A DNA stretch of 32,564 nt from assembly GCA_029879645.1 (NCBI GenBank), contig JAOUPX010000023.1:1-32564 (forward strand). The letters run 5' to 3'. Both the position numbers and the translations under genes were made by a program. Source of the DNA: Nitrospinota bacterium (GTDB taxonomy: Bacteria; Nitrospinota; Nitrospinia; Nitrospinales; Nitrospinaceae). Positions 16,385 through 25,534 of this stretch are shown here, in pieces. Each line of letters opens with the position of its first letter. Position 1 is the stretch's first letter. The notes beneath the pieces are model-generated. The model saw only the letters and a program-made list of their open reading frames with translations. It was not told where the DNA came from and made no database searches.

Positions 16385-16538
16385 TTGGTAATTTTATTGG
16401 CTATCCCTACATTTATAGTAAGGAGAGGTTTGTAATTTGAAATTTAAAGTGAGTTGTCACTTAAATAGATAAAAAATATTTCTCGATTCAAGATGGATCG
16501 GGGAGTGAAAATTTTAATGTAAGTTTTTGGAGAGAATC

Positions 16539-19500
16539 ATGCACATTCACCGCACATTCACCCAGGGTTTGGACGACGCATACAGCGGCCTGACATTTGT
16601 AGAACGGATTTCGAAAATCATCAATGCCGATGGTTCGGTGGTTTCCGAGATTGATAAGGTTGGTGTGCCCAGTACGTGGTCCCAGGTGGCGGTGGATATC
16701 ATGGCCCAGAAATATTTCCGCAAAGCCGGGGTGCCGGCCCGCACCAAAAAGCGCTATGAGCATGATATTCCCGAATGGCTGTGTCCCTCCGAGCCGGATC
16801 TGGAAGCGCTTTCGCAATTGCCTGAAGAGGAGCGATACGGACGCGAAACCGATTCGCGTCAGGTGTTTCGCCGTCTGGCAGGGTGCTGGACGTATTGGGG
16901 CTGGAAAGAGGGATGCTTCAGCAACGAAGAAGCCGCCCGTTCATATTATGACGATATGCGTTACATGCTGGCCCGCCAGTATGCCGCCCCCAATTCCCCG
17001 CAATGGTTCAACACAGGGTTGAACTGGGCTTACGGCATTGAAGGACCGGCGCAGGGCCACTACTTCACTAATCCGGAAACCGGGCTTCCCGAAAAATCCA
17101 AATCCGCTTACGAGCGTCCGCAGCCACATGCCTGCTTCATTCTTTCAGTGAATGATGACTTGGTGAACGAAGGCGGCATCATGGACCTGTGGAACCAGGA
17201 AGCGCGTCTGTTCAAATACGGATCCGGTACCGGCACCAACTTTTCGAAACTGCGTGGATCGGGAGAGTCTCTTTCCGGCGGCGGCCAGTCGTCCGGCCTG
17301 ATGAGTTTTCTGAAGATCGGTGACCGCGCGGCGGGCGCCATCAAATCCGGAGGCACCACACGCCGCGCCGCCAAGATGGTCACTCTCGATATCGACCATC
17401 CCGACATCGAAGAATTCATCGAATGGAAAGTGAAAGAAGAGCGCAAAGTCGCCGCCCTGGCCGTGGGAAGCAAATTGTGCCGCAAGCATCTTAAGAACGT
17501 TTTACAGTCTTGCTGGGACTGGGACGACGAAGAGAACCGATTTAATATTCACTCCAACAAGAAACTGCGCAAAGCCGTACGCGAAGCGGTGCGCGATTTC
17601 ATTCCTGAAAACTACCTGTACCGCATTATCCAGCTGGGAGAACAGGGTGTGCGCGATATCGTGTTCGAGGAATACGACACCAACTGGACATCGGAGGCCT
17701 ACCAAACCGTTTCGGGGCAGAATTCCAACAACTCGGTGCGCCTGACCAACGATTTTCTGAAAGCGGTCGAAAACGACGGGGACTGGAACCTTACGTCCCG
17801 CACCAGCGGTAAGGCGGTGAAAACCGTAAAGGCCCGCGACTTGTGGGAGAAGGTCAACGAATCTTCCTGGTCCTCCGCCGATCCCGGTGTGCAGTTCGAC
17901 ACCACGGTCAACGAGTGGCATACCTGTCCGGAAGGCGGACGCATCAATGCATCGAATCCCTGTTCGGAATACATGTTTCTGGATGATACGGCGTGTAACC
18001 TGGCCTCCATCAACCTGATCAAATTTTATGATGAAGAGAGCGGGCAATTCGAGGTGGCGCGGTTTATCGATGCCTGCCGGTTGTGGACCCTGACTCTCGA
18101 AATCTCAGTAGCCATGGCGCAGTTTCCGAATAAGTCCATCGCCCAGAAAAGTTTTGAGTACCGCACCCTGGGTCTCGGCTATGCCAATCTCGGAACCCTG
18201 TTGATGGTTCAGGGTATTGCCTACGATTCGAAAGAAGCGTTGGCGATTACCGGTGCCATTACCGCGTTGATGACCGGCACCTCCTACGCCATGTCCGCTG
18301 AAATGGCCGCGGAACTTGGGCCGTTTAAACATTATGAAGCGAATAAGAAGCACATGTTGCGGGTGATCCGCAATCACCGCCGTGCGGCCTACAATTGTGA
18401 TTCGTATGAGTACGAAGGCCTCACCATTTTCCCGCAGGGCATCAATGCTGCGTATTGTCCCGAATACCTGCGGACGGCGGCAGTTGAATCGTGGGATCAT
18501 GCGCTGGAATTGGGCGTGCGCTACGGTTATCGCAACGCGCAGACCACTTGCATCGCTCCAACCGGCACCATCGGTTTGCTGATGGATTGCGACACCACCG
18601 GTATCGAACCCGACTTTGCCCTGGTCAAGTATAAAAAACTGGCGGGCGGCGGGTACTTCAAGATAATCAATCAGTCGGTGCCCATGGCGCTTAAGAGACT
18701 GGGTTACGCGGAACCGGAGATTCACGATATCGTCAGTTACTGTGTGGGTTCAGGCAGTCTGGTTGCCTCGCCGATCATCAACCACAAATCGCTGAAGGCC
18801 AAGGGCTTCACGGACGAAATTCTGGCTCAGGTGGAAAAGGAATTGCCGAAAGCGTTCGACATCACCTTTGCTTTCAACAAACACGTTCTGGGTGAAGCAT
18901 TTTGTCGGGAAATGCTCGGCATTTCCGATGAAATGTTGAATGATTTCAGCTTCAATCTGTTGAAGCACCTGGGTTTCACCGATGAAGATATCTGCAAGGC
19001 CAATGATGCCGTGTGCGGCACCATGACCATCGAAGGGGCGCCTCATCTCAAGGAAGAGCATTATTCCGTTTTCGACTGCGCCAATAAATGCGGCAAGTAC
19101 GGCAAGCGCTTTATCCGCCATGAAGCACACATCCATAAAATGGCGGCGGCTCAACCGTTTATCTCCGGGGCGATTTCCAAGACCATCAACATGCCGAACT
19201 CATCCACCGTCAAGGAAGTGGAAACGGCTCACATGATGTCCTGGAAACTGATGCTCAAGGGAACCGCAGTGTATCGGGACGGTTCCAAGCTCAGCCAGCC
19301 GCTCAACAGCGTGGCGGCAGACGACTTCAAGCTGTCCGAGCTTGAGGATGAAGAGGAGCGAACGCCTCTGAAAGTGGCCGAGCAGATGGTACAGGTGATC
19401 AAGAAACGCCATACCCTTCCGCATCGCCGGAAGGGTTACACTCAGAAAGCCGTGGTCGGCGGTCACAAAGTGTATCTGCGCACCGGAGAATACAAGGACG

Positions 19501-20156
19501 GAACGTTGGGTGAAATTTTTATCGACATGCACAAGGAAGGCGCCGCTTACAGAAGCCTGATGAACTGCTTCGCCATTTCCATTTCCCTCGGTCTGCAACA
19601 CGGCGTTCCCCTTGAGGAATTTGTCGACGCCTTCGTCTTTACCCGGTTCGAGCCCAACGGCATCGTTATCGGCAATGACCGAATTTCCATGTCTACTTCG
19701 ACTATTGATTATATTTTCCGGGAGCTTGCCATCAATTACCTGGGCCGGAACGATCTGGCCCAGGTAACTCCTGACGATTTGCGTTCCGACGCGCTTCAGA
19801 AAAATGAAGAAGTGTCATCGGAAGATGATGAGGAAGCAGGCGAAGGCACGATTATCGACTTGGATCTGGGGATTGACGAGGATACTCCGCCCACGGACGC
19901 CCCTCCTCAAACTTCAGAAGCGGATTCGCGCCCGGTTGCCGGTAACGGTAATGGAACCTCTAATGGTGGTAATGTAACGTCGACGGCCATGGGGACACTG
20001 GTTTTAAACCAACGAGGTTTGAAAAACGGATCCGCGCTGGCCAAATTAAAAGGGTATGAGGGTGACCCGTGCGGCGAGTGCGGACAACTCACTCTGGTTC
20101 GAAACGGCACCTGCCTGAAATGTTTGTCCTGCGGTGCAACATCCGGGTGTTCATGA
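16539..20156 (+). CDS. nrdJ: Vitamin B12-dependent (class II) ribonucleoside-diphosphate reductase
   Basis: This adenosylcobalamin-dependent enzyme reduces ribonucleotides to deoxyribonucleotides, with or without oxygen. The ATG at 16539 follows GGAGAG closely; the track start at 16527 is a TTG. The 1205-residue protein is of the long class II type. The catalytic-barrel landmarks are [18 protein letters not shown] near 199, [14 protein letters not shown] near 227, [21 protein letters not shown] from 473, and [21 protein letters not shown]-type domain follows ([22 protein letters not shown]...). After an acidic, Gly/Asn-rich linker comes a C-terminal zinc-ribbon-like tail, [22 protein letters not shown], which should include the cysteines that re-reduce the active site. 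It is a single-gene unit, bounded by the NrdR-controlled promoter and a strong terminator. Confidence 0.97.
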   Translation: MHIHRTFTQGLDDAYSGLTFVERISKIINADGSVVSEIDKVGVPSTWSQVAVDIMAQKYFRKAGVPARTKKRYEHDIPEWLCPSEPDLEALSQLPEEERYGRETDSRQVFRRLAGCWTYWGWKEGCFSNEEAARSYYDDMRYMLARQYAAPNSPQWFNTGLNWAYGIEGPAQGHYFTNPETGLPEKSKSAYERPQPHACFILSVNDDLVNEGGIMDLWNQEARLFKYGSGTGTNFSKLRGSGESLSGGGQSSGLMSFLKIGDRAAGAIKSGGTTRRAAKMVTLDIDHPDIEEFIEWKVKEERKVAALAVGSKLCRKHLKNVLQSCWDWDDEENRFNIHSNKKLRKAVREAVRDFIPENYLYRIIQLGEQGVRDIVFEEYDTNWTSEAYQTVSGQNSNNSVRLTNDFLKAVENDGDWNLTSRTSGKAVKTVKARDLWEKVNESSWSSADPGVQFDTTVNEWHTCPEGGRINASNPCSEYMFLDDTACNLASINLIKFYDEESGQFEVARFIDACRLWTLTLEISVAMAQFPNKSIAQKSFEYRTLGLGYANLGTLLMVQGIAYDSKEALAITGAITALMTGTSYAMSAEMAAELGPFKHYEANKKHMLRVIRNHRRAAYNCDSYEYEGLTIFPQGINAAYCPEYLRTAAVESWDHALELGVRYGYRNAQTTCIAPTGTIGLLMDCDTTGIEPDFALVKYKKLAGGGYFKIINQSVPMALKRLGYAEPEIHDIVSYCVGSGSLVASPIINHKSLKAKGFTDEILAQVEKELPKAFDITFAFNKHVLGEAFCREMLGISDEMLNDFSFNLLKHLGFTDEDICKANDAVCGTMTIEGAPHLKEEHYSVFDCANKCGKYGKRFIRHEAHIHKMAAAQPFISGAISKTINMPNSSTVKEVETAHMMSWKLMLKGTAVYRDGSKLSQPLNSVAADDFKLSELEDEEERTPLKVAEQMVQVIKKRHTLPHRRKGYTQKAVVGGHKVYLRTGEYKDGTLGEIFIDMHKEGAAYRSLMNCFAISISLGLQHGVPLEEFVDAFVFTRFEPNGIVIGNDRISMSTSTIDYIFRELAINYLGRNDLAQVTPDDLRSDALQKNEEVSSEDDEEAGEGTIIDLDLGIDEDTPPTDAPPQTSEADSRPVAGNGNGTSNGGNVTSTAMGTLVLNQRGLKNGSALAKLKGYEGDPCGECGQLTLVRNGTCLKCLSCGATSGCS

Positions 20157-20194
20157 TTTAACCCTCCGAATCGTCCGGAGCATCGTGGCTTAAG

Positions 20195-20242
20195 GGCCAG
20201 ATCCTTATTTACCCTGCCAAAGTAAGGATCTGGCCTTTTCTT
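20195..20242 (+). terminator. nrdJ terminator
   Basis: A perfect 13-base-pair stem, GGCCAGATCCTTA with TAAGGATCTGGCC, closes a 15-base loop and is followed by TTTTCTT. It starts 38 bases after the nrdJ stop. Confidence 0.9.
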
Positions 20243-20256
20243 ATAAAATGATTATT

Positions 20257-21258
20257 TTAAAATCCGCTTTCGTTCTGAAGCGGATTTTTTATTGGGGCGT
20301 TGCTTTCGGTCAGCGCCGATTTGGCGCACCGAAAACCGAAGGTGGGATTGCTCAAATTGAAGTTCACCAGATTACGATAGGAGATGGTGGCCATGTGCGG
20401 CGGGCTCCGCCAGCTCCCTCCCTTCACCAGATAGCGAGAGTTTCCCGCCGGTTCCGCCTGCGATTCAGTCAGCGGCGAAAGCGCCACCGTGGTGCTGACC
20501 CATTCCCACACGTTACCGATCATGTCCAAAGCCCCGAGGGGGCTGGCTCCATGGGGAAACGAACCAGAGGGTGCGGCATTGACAAAACCATCCCCGCCGC
20601 CCTGAAGGTTTCCGGACCTCTCCAGAGGTTGATTGCCCCAGGGGAATTTATTTTCCGTGGAGCCGCGGGCGGCAGCTTCCCATTCCGTTTCCGTGGGCAG
20701 GCGTTTCCCTGCCCACTGGCAATATTGTTGCGCCTGGGTCCAGGTGATCCCCATGGCCGGACATTGTGGGCATTCCATGCCATCGGTATAAATCAATTCG
20801 ACATAGTCCGGCTGGAATTGTTTGAATTGAAAAACCGTAATTTCCGTCCGGTCGATAAAAAATTCGCGGAGACTTTTACGGGCAAGCCGGTTGTTTTGCC
20901 CTACCACCAGAGCCGAAACGTTATCTGACGGAACCCAGTAAACCCCGGCAGGAACACGAACCATCACTGATTGATCCTTATGATGAATCACTTCAGGAAG
21001 AGCAAACGTTCTTGGGGTTCTTGGGGGAGAGGGAGATTTGACAGCCGGTCGGCTGTAACGAACCGGGGGGCTGGGTGGGGGTTGTTGCGGAACCGGTTCG
21101 GGAGGAGAAGCGGGAAGGGTTTTCCCAGGTTCATGTGTGGCTTCGGGAAACAGGGTTCCAGGCCGGGTTCTTTTGTGGGCGCGTGTTTGTGGTTCTGGGG
21201 GCGTCGTACAGCCGAAAACGAAAAGAACCGTCAACAGCAGGATTCCCGCAACTCTCAC
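20257..21258 (-). CDS. FGE-sulfatase (SUMF1)-domain lipoprotein
   Basis: A 333-residue protein with a lipoprotein signal (MRVAGILLLTVLFVFGC, C17 as the lipidated residue). A Pro-rich linker of about 70 residues, with runs such as PVPQQPPPSPP, is followed by a formylglycine-generating-enzyme-like domain (MVRVPAGVYWVPSD, IDRTEITVFQFKQF, GKRLPTETEWEAAARG, FPWGN, DMIGNVWEWVS, LVKGGSW, FGFRCAKS). As in the other FGE-like protein of the window, the segment after KGGSW has no catalytic cysteines, so it is probably non-enzymatic. The linker could let the domain reach away from the membrane. The gene overlaps the upstream TPR gene by ATGA and shares its transcript. Confidence 0.88.
   Translation of the reverse strand: MRVAGILLLTVLFVFGCTTPPEPQTRAHKRTRPGTLFPEATHEPGKTLPASPPEPVPQQPPPSPPVRYSRPAVKSPSPPRTPRTFALPEVIHHKDQSVMVRVPAGVYWVPSDNVSALVVGQNNRLARKSLREFFIDRTEITVFQFKQFQPDYVELIYTDGMECPQCPAMGITWTQAQQYCQWAGKRLPTETEWEAAARGSTENKFPWGNQPLERSGNLQGGGDGFVNAAPSGSFPHGASPLGALDMIGNVWEWVSTTVALSPLTESQAEPAGNSRYLVKGGSWRSPPHMATISYRNLVNFNLSNPTFGFRCAKSALTESNAPIKNPLQNESGF
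20259..20290. terminator. Terminator hairpin at the 3' end of the FGE-like lipoprotein gene
   Basis: AAAATCCGCTT and AAGCGGATTTT pair over 11 bases around an 8-base loop. The stem begins inside the last codons of the minus-strand gene, and each side is flanked by T-rich sequence in its own direction, so it may back up nrdJ termination as well. Confidence 0.7.
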
Positions 21259-21677
21259 TGCGATTCTTTCTCCTCTTTCATGTATTGATCCATTTTCTTT
21301 TTCAGTCGGCGGTAGGTTGTGAATTCTTTCTCCGCTTTTTCCTTTTGGCCCATCTGCTCGTAAGTGTATCCCAGGCTGTAATGGGCATCCACGAAGGTGG
21401 GGTCTAATTGAAGTGTCTTTAAGAAAACTTTTTCCGCAAGGTCATACTTCTTGCGGAAATTATGGATGCCGCCCAGTCCGTAATAGCCTTTCGGATTTTT
21501 TGGGTTTTTGTCGATGGCATTCTGGAACGCGCGTTCCGCTCCTTCGTAGTCCTGCTCCTCCACTTTGGACAGCCCTTCCCGGTAGTAATCCTCACTGCTT
21601 TTATCCGAGCATTGCGGTAAAATCAGAACCAGTACGCTGAGTAGGCAGAAGGAAAAGAGAATTCGGATAGGGGGCAC
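21255..21677 (-). CDS. TPR-repeat membrane-anchored or lipoprotein
   Basis: The track ORF starts at 21809, but a GTG at 21675-21677 after AAGGCCTCCC gives a typical export signal (MPPIRILFSFCLLSVLVLILPQC) and a 140-residue product; this start also leaves room for promoters in the divergent gap. The mature part has three TPR units, beginning near SEDYYREGLSKVEEQDY, NPKGYYGLGGIHNFRKKY and FVDAHYSLGYTYEQMGQ, and a basic C-terminal tail. The lipobox-like LPQC is imperfect, so lipidation is uncertain and it may stay anchored by the signal. The stop overlaps the FGE-like lipoprotein start (ATGA), so the two are made together and probably act in the envelope. The start choice is the main doubt. Confidence 0.8.
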   Translation of the reverse strand: MPPIRILFSFCLLSVLVLILPQCSDKSSEDYYREGLSKVEEQDYEGAERAFQNAIDKNPKNPKGYYGLGGIHNFRKKYDLAEKVFLKTLQLDPTFVDAHYSLGYTYEQMGQKEKAEKEFTTYRRLKKKMDQYMKEEKESQ

Positions 21678-21836
21678 GGGAGGCCTTAATGTATATGGTT
21701 TTCCGGAAAGAGAGTCGCCTGGTGGGGCATCCGGATTGTCAAATAGACTATCAAAAATAATAACACCATTATTGGGTTTCCGCCAGAACAACCCCTCCGC
21801 GTGTTCCAACGGATTGGTTAAGGGTGCATCACATAA

Positions 21837-23120
21837 ATGGAATTTAATTTATATTGGATAGCCTTTGGCATCGGAGTGTTGTTGGTTGGCCTGTTGGCGG
21901 TATTGACCGTCAAAGGCTATGGCATTCTGCAGGTGCGATGGCTGAATATCTCTCGCTTGCGTGTTCTGCAGCAACGCGAGTCCACTGCATCTGATCCCAA
22001 AGAGCGGGAGGCTTTGCAGATGGTGATCGGGCGCTGTCAGAGTTTGCGTGCCCGGTGGGTCCTGGGCGAAGCGGATTTGTCCCTGATAGAAAGCACGCGC
22101 AGCCTGGTGCACGACATCGCCGAGGTCTATTATCCTCAGTCCTCCCAGCCACTTGCCGAAGCCCGCATTGATAAAGTCCTCGATGCTTTTCTCGAAATGA
22201 AAACGCATATCGTGCAGTTGACCCGGTTGAAGGGCATACGCGAATGGACCCGTTTTCGCCTGCGTCATCTGGTCTGGCTGTCGGAAGCCTGGGCGCGAAA
22301 AACGCAGTGGGAACAAACACCCACCGTAAAGACCGTGCGCCGCCTCAAAATGGTTCCCATCGTTAAATGGATATATACGGCCTTCCGCTCACTGGATCTG
22401 GTTTTCTGGTCGCTGAAAATGACGGTGTATTTTTTATATGACATCGTGTTTAAAATTTTTCTCATTCGATGGACTCTGCTGGTGGGTGAGACCGCCATCC
22501 GGGTGTACAGCGACCGGGAGCCGGGAGAGGATATTTCCCCGGAAGAACTGTTGGAGGAAATGGATACCCTGCCGGATCAGAAGGAATTTAAAGAGGAGGG
22601 ATTGAGGCCGGATGTGAAGGAACGGGTGGACGCTTCACGCAAAGCCATATTATTTCATCTGGGGGTGATGCGCTGGCCGGCAGCGCGTCAGCGCTACAAT
22701 TTACTGGTGAAGGATATCGCGGGCATCCATCATCCGCAGGCGGATCAACCGTTGTATGAAGCCAGGCTATATGATCTTTTAATCGGTTTTTCGCGGCTCG
22801 CGGAGGATATTGTGAATTTGAAAACCAAACCGGTGATCCATAAAATGCTTCGACTACGTTTGTCCCACCTTCTTAAAGTGAAGGACGCTACGGATTGGGC
22901 GTTGGAAAACCAGCTGGTAGACCTGGCAAGAAAATACAAGCTGGGTACAGCAGTGAAGTATTCAGCCCTCATTTACAAGGCCTTCAAAAAGGGGCATCCG
23001 GGAATTTTATTCAGGGATGTGGCGCTGACGCTCACCCGGGAAGCCGGCAAGCGGTGGGTGCTGGTTTACCTCCACGACAAGATCGCCGTGGAAGCGGACT
23101 GGATTTTCAAGCCGAAATAA
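21837..23120 (+). CDS. Membrane protein made of two 200-residue copies of an unrecognised domain
   Basis: This 427-residue protein has an N-terminal membrane helix (about 7-25) and another hydrophobic stretch near 187-217. It is internally duplicated with an exact 200-residue offset: LVHDIAEVYYPQSSQPLAEAR (90-110) matches LVKDIAGIHHPQADQPLYEAR (290-310), RLRHL (141-145) matches RLSHL (341-345), and IYTAF (179-183) matches IYKAF (379-383). An acidic linker (about 226-260) joins the copies. The second copy has lost the strongly hydrophobic segment of the first. The conserved D-I-A-x5-PQ-x2-QPL-x-EAR block suggests a functional surface. I do not recognise the family. It diverges from the TPR gene and has a weak ribosome-binding site (AAGGG, distant). 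Confidence 0.85.
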   Translation: MEFNLYWIAFGIGVLLVGLLAVLTVKGYGILQVRWLNISRLRVLQQRESTASDPKEREALQMVIGRCQSLRARWVLGEADLSLIESTRSLVHDIAEVYYPQSSQPLAEARIDKVLDAFLEMKTHIVQLTRLKGIREWTRFRLRHLVWLSEAWARKTQWEQTPTVKTVRRLKMVPIVKWIYTAFRSLDLVFWSLKMTVYFLYDIVFKIFLIRWTLLVGETAIRVYSDREPGEDISPEELLEEMDTLPDQKEFKEEGLRPDVKERVDASRKAILFHLGVMRWPAARQRYNLLVKDIAGIHHPQADQPLYEARLYDLLIGFSRLAEDIVNLKTKPVIHKMLRLRLSHLLKVKDATDWALENQLVDLARKYKLGTAVKYSALIYKAFKKGHPGILFRDVALTLTREAGKRWVLVYLHDKIAVEADWIFKPK

Positions 23121-23141
23121 ATATTTTCGTTGGGTATGGAG

Positions 23142-24197
23142 TTACCGCTTTGAGGAACTCATTGTTTTTCCCAGGTTAGAAATCTGCGCCACCAATTGAA
23201 TCCTGTCTGACTGCAGGTTCATTCGCTTGTCAATGAGGGTATCGATCTGGACGTTGACGGTTTCAAAGCTTTCATCACCGGGGTATTCGTTCAGCAAGGT
23301 CTGGAAGGCATTGTTGATTTGAAGTTCCACCTTGAAACTGTTATCGAACGACAGGATCAGGGACTGAAAAATTTTCTTGAAGTCCTGAGAAATATTAAAT
23401 TTGAACTTGTTGGTTTCCGCCCAGCTATTTAAAGTATCGGCGCCCTGTTCTACAGCCTTTTTGGAGGAGTCCAGTTCCATGCTGGCAATTTTGACGAACG
23501 ATGCGCCGTCTTCCGGAACGTAGTTGGAAACACCTGTTACTTCGGGAACTTCTATCTCGGCGATCCGCGCCTTGATGAGATAAACCAGACTCTGGTTGGA
23601 ATGAACGATGGATTTGAATAAATGATACGATGGGTTGTTTTGTTCCAGTTGTGCCATCCGAAGTTTTAGCAGGGCGTTTTCACCTTCCAGGGCCCGAATG
23701 ATGGTTCGGCGGGACCGCAAATCGAATTGATTCACCACCGATAAATCCCGGGTCAGGCTGGCCTCAAAGAGATTGTAGGAATCGTCAATCGATTGCCGGA
23801 TCGTCTGGCTGTATTCTTCCAGATAGTTGTTGAATTCATCCACCTGTCCGTTGAACCTCTGTGTTTTAAAGTTGGGCTGGTAGAGAGCGCCCAGCTTTCC
23901 GCTGGCTGATTTGAATTTTTCTTCAATGAGGATTCCCAGTTTACGTTTTCTTTCCAGAGCGTCGGTTTCATTAATGGACTCCATCAATACTGCCTGGCTA
24001 AGGTCGTCGATGGAAGAAGCCTGAGTGAAAATTTCGGTTAATTCGTTATACAGGCCCGTGGAGCCTTCAAGATAGTGGGTATATTCCTGCAGATCATGAA
24101 ATAATTCTGCACTTGGCCTGGGGGCGGCGAAAAGATTATTGCTGAATAAAAGAATGCAGAATATAACGATGCTGACACGGGCATTTCGACGCTTCAT
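23142..24197 (-). CDS. Exported helical hypothetical protein
   Basis: The track ORF begins at 24287; the ATG at 24195-24197 is preferred because it starts a signal peptide (MKRRNARVSIVIFCILLFSNNLFA, cut before APRPS) and has AAGGA upstream. The 351-residue product is predicted almost all helical and Gln/Asn/Glu/Leu-rich. Recurrent segments such as ELFHDLQEYTHYLEG, VDEFNNYLEEYSQTIRQSIDDSYNLFEASL and ALLKLRMAQLEQN suggest long coiled coils in the periplasm. No family is recognised. It converges with the duplicated membrane-protein gene, with only 21 bases between their ends. Confidence 0.75.
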   Translation of the reverse strand: MKRRNARVSIVIFCILLFSNNLFAAPRPSAELFHDLQEYTHYLEGSTGLYNELTEIFTQASSIDDLSQAVLMESINETDALERKRKLGILIEEKFKSASGKLGALYQPNFKTQRFNGQVDEFNNYLEEYSQTIRQSIDDSYNLFEASLTRDLSVVNQFDLRSRRTIIRALEGENALLKLRMAQLEQNNPSYHLFKSIVHSNQSLVYLIKARIAEIEVPEVTGVSNYVPEDGASFVKIASMELDSSKKAVEQGADTLNSWAETNKFKFNISQDFKKIFQSLILSFDNSFKVELQINNAFQTLLNEYPGDESFETVNVQIDTLIDKRMNLQSDRIQLVAQISNLGKTMSSSKR

Positions 24198-24445
24198 AAC
24201 CTGTTTTCCTTGGACGGGGGAAACATCCGGAAGTTTGAATCTTTGAGGACTCTGTGGTCCGGTGCAGGGTGACTTGTATCCAAACAATATTCTGTTTCCC
24301 GTTTTTATTGAACGATTCCATTAGGATAAGTAAGGAGAGAACGCTTGGCAAACATTATTTTGGAATGTAATTGTAAATATGATAGCGTTGGTCGGTAACT
24401 TATTGATATGATGTATGCAGTTTTTTTTGTGGGCAAAAAAAAAGT

Positions 24446-25300
24446 TTATTCTAATCGACTGCCGGAGGGGGGACGTAAACAATACGAAACGCGTACTTCA
24501 CTGGCATAGACATCCGCCCAGTGGGAGGCTTTTTTTTGTTCGGGGGTCCACAGGTCTCTCCAGTCACAGGGTTTCAGGACATATTTGTCCCATCCCAGAA
24601 TTTTGTACTCCAAGCCTAGAACCTGAAACCAGATTTCCAGCAGAGCGCGGCTCGGGAAGGTGGTCAGGGAGAGTTCCTTGCCTTTATAAGGAAAGGCGTT
24701 GGGAAGCCGATAATCTTTTTTCTCAGATTGCGTCAATGAAGTCAGCAGGATCGGAAGGTTCAGTGCTTCATCGCTGATATTGGGATAATACTGGAGAGCG
24801 TCCTTGCCTTGCAGGGCGGCATAGCGGGCGGTAAAGGTATCGAGGAGAATACATCGTCGGGCCACTCGCGCCATCAATTTCAGAAGACGCAGGGGCTCCA
24901 CTACGTAATACAGGAGACCGAAACAGAATACGGTATCGAAGCTATCCGGTTCGCAAGCTTCTAAAAACTCAAAAGCATCTTTCACTTCAAACCGGTAAGA
25001 ATCATTGGGAACCTGCATTCGTTGGAACAAATCCACCCCCTTGCGGACCATGGACTCTTCGGTATCCACACCGTAAACATGGCGGGCACCGAGTTGCAGA
25101 GCGGCATAAGCGAAGGTACCCATATGCGAGGCCAGGTCCAGAACCCGGCAATCGCGGAGGTCGCCGGTATGACTGGCCAGCAGAGTGTCTACCCGGCCAT
25201 TGAGGCACTCGTAATGATACGGGATAGCCCAGCGCTGGCTTCGGCTGTCCTCTTTTAAAAAAGGTGACTCTTCGGTAAAAAGAGGTTGCTGTTGGCTCAA
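24446..25300 (-). CDS. Class I SAM-dependent methyltransferase
   Basis: A 284-residue methyltransferase. Motif I is VLDLASHMGTFAYAAL (53-68), the acidic residue binding the SAM ribose is D80 in VYGVDTEESM, and a motif-IV-like FDTVFCFGLLYYVVEPLRLLKLM follows. The C-terminal region after CILLDTF may shape the acceptor site. The layout is like tRNA-wobble or small-molecule methyltransferases of the DUF1698 type, but the substrate cannot be set from the sequence. It starts with TTG (25298-25300), placed 7 bases after AAGGA; no ATG fits better. It appears to be a single gene. A T-rich run follows the stop on the minus strand without a clear hairpin. Confidence 0.85.
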   Translation of the reverse strand: MSQQQPLFTEESPFLKEDSRSQRWAIPYHYECLNGRVDTLLASHTGDLRDCRVLDLASHMGTFAYAALQLGARHVYGVDTEESMVRKGVDLFQRMQVPNDSYRFEVKDAFEFLEACEPDSFDTVFCFGLLYYVVEPLRLLKLMARVARRCILLDTFTARYAALQGKDALQYYPNISDEALNLPILLTSLTQSEKKDYRLPNAFPYKGKELSLTTFPSRALLEIWFQVLGLEYKILGWDKYVLKPCDWRDLWTPEQKKASHWADVYASEVRVSYCLRPPSGSRLE

Positions 25301-25534
25301 TCGTAAGTCCTTGAAATTGGCAAAGTTATGCTTTTGATCATGCTTGTGGCAAACCGCAGTCTCACACGGGCCAATATTATAGCCGAATTAATCGGGAAAT
25401 CAGGTATTCCTTGCAAAAGTCTTGCCTAAGCGATCAACTGGCTTGATAATAAAAGTATAATCCTATTTCACTAAAAACACTTAAATGTCCGGGGTGGACC
25501 TCACTGGACACTCCATTTTCATTTACAGCCTTTT

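Larger units (their letters stand above)
15978..16538. other. 561-base intergenic regulatory region upstream of nrdJ
   Basis: There is no convincing gene here. The 3' part holds the nrdJ promoter and NrdR boxes. Further upstream are two pairs of direct repeats in nested order: ATAACCAAACG at 16023-16033 and 16283-16293, and TTTAAAAGGGG at 16086-16096 and 16255-16265. TTGTCCACA near 16050 differs from the DnaA box by one base. No clear terminator for the transglutaminase gene was found, and no B12-box motif of a cobalamin riboswitch was recognised in the leader. Confidence 0.6.

Noticed and set aside
16406-16421. Third NrdR-like box (CCTACATTTATAGTAA)
   Set aside because: It matches only about 9 of 16 positions, lacks the conserved C at position 4, and is 37 bases from the second box, out of phase with the first pair.
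16365-16538. Possible cobalamin riboswitch in the nrdJ leader
   Set aside because: The leader is about 170 bases long and no B12-box-like conserved core was recognised by eye; a covariance search would settle it.
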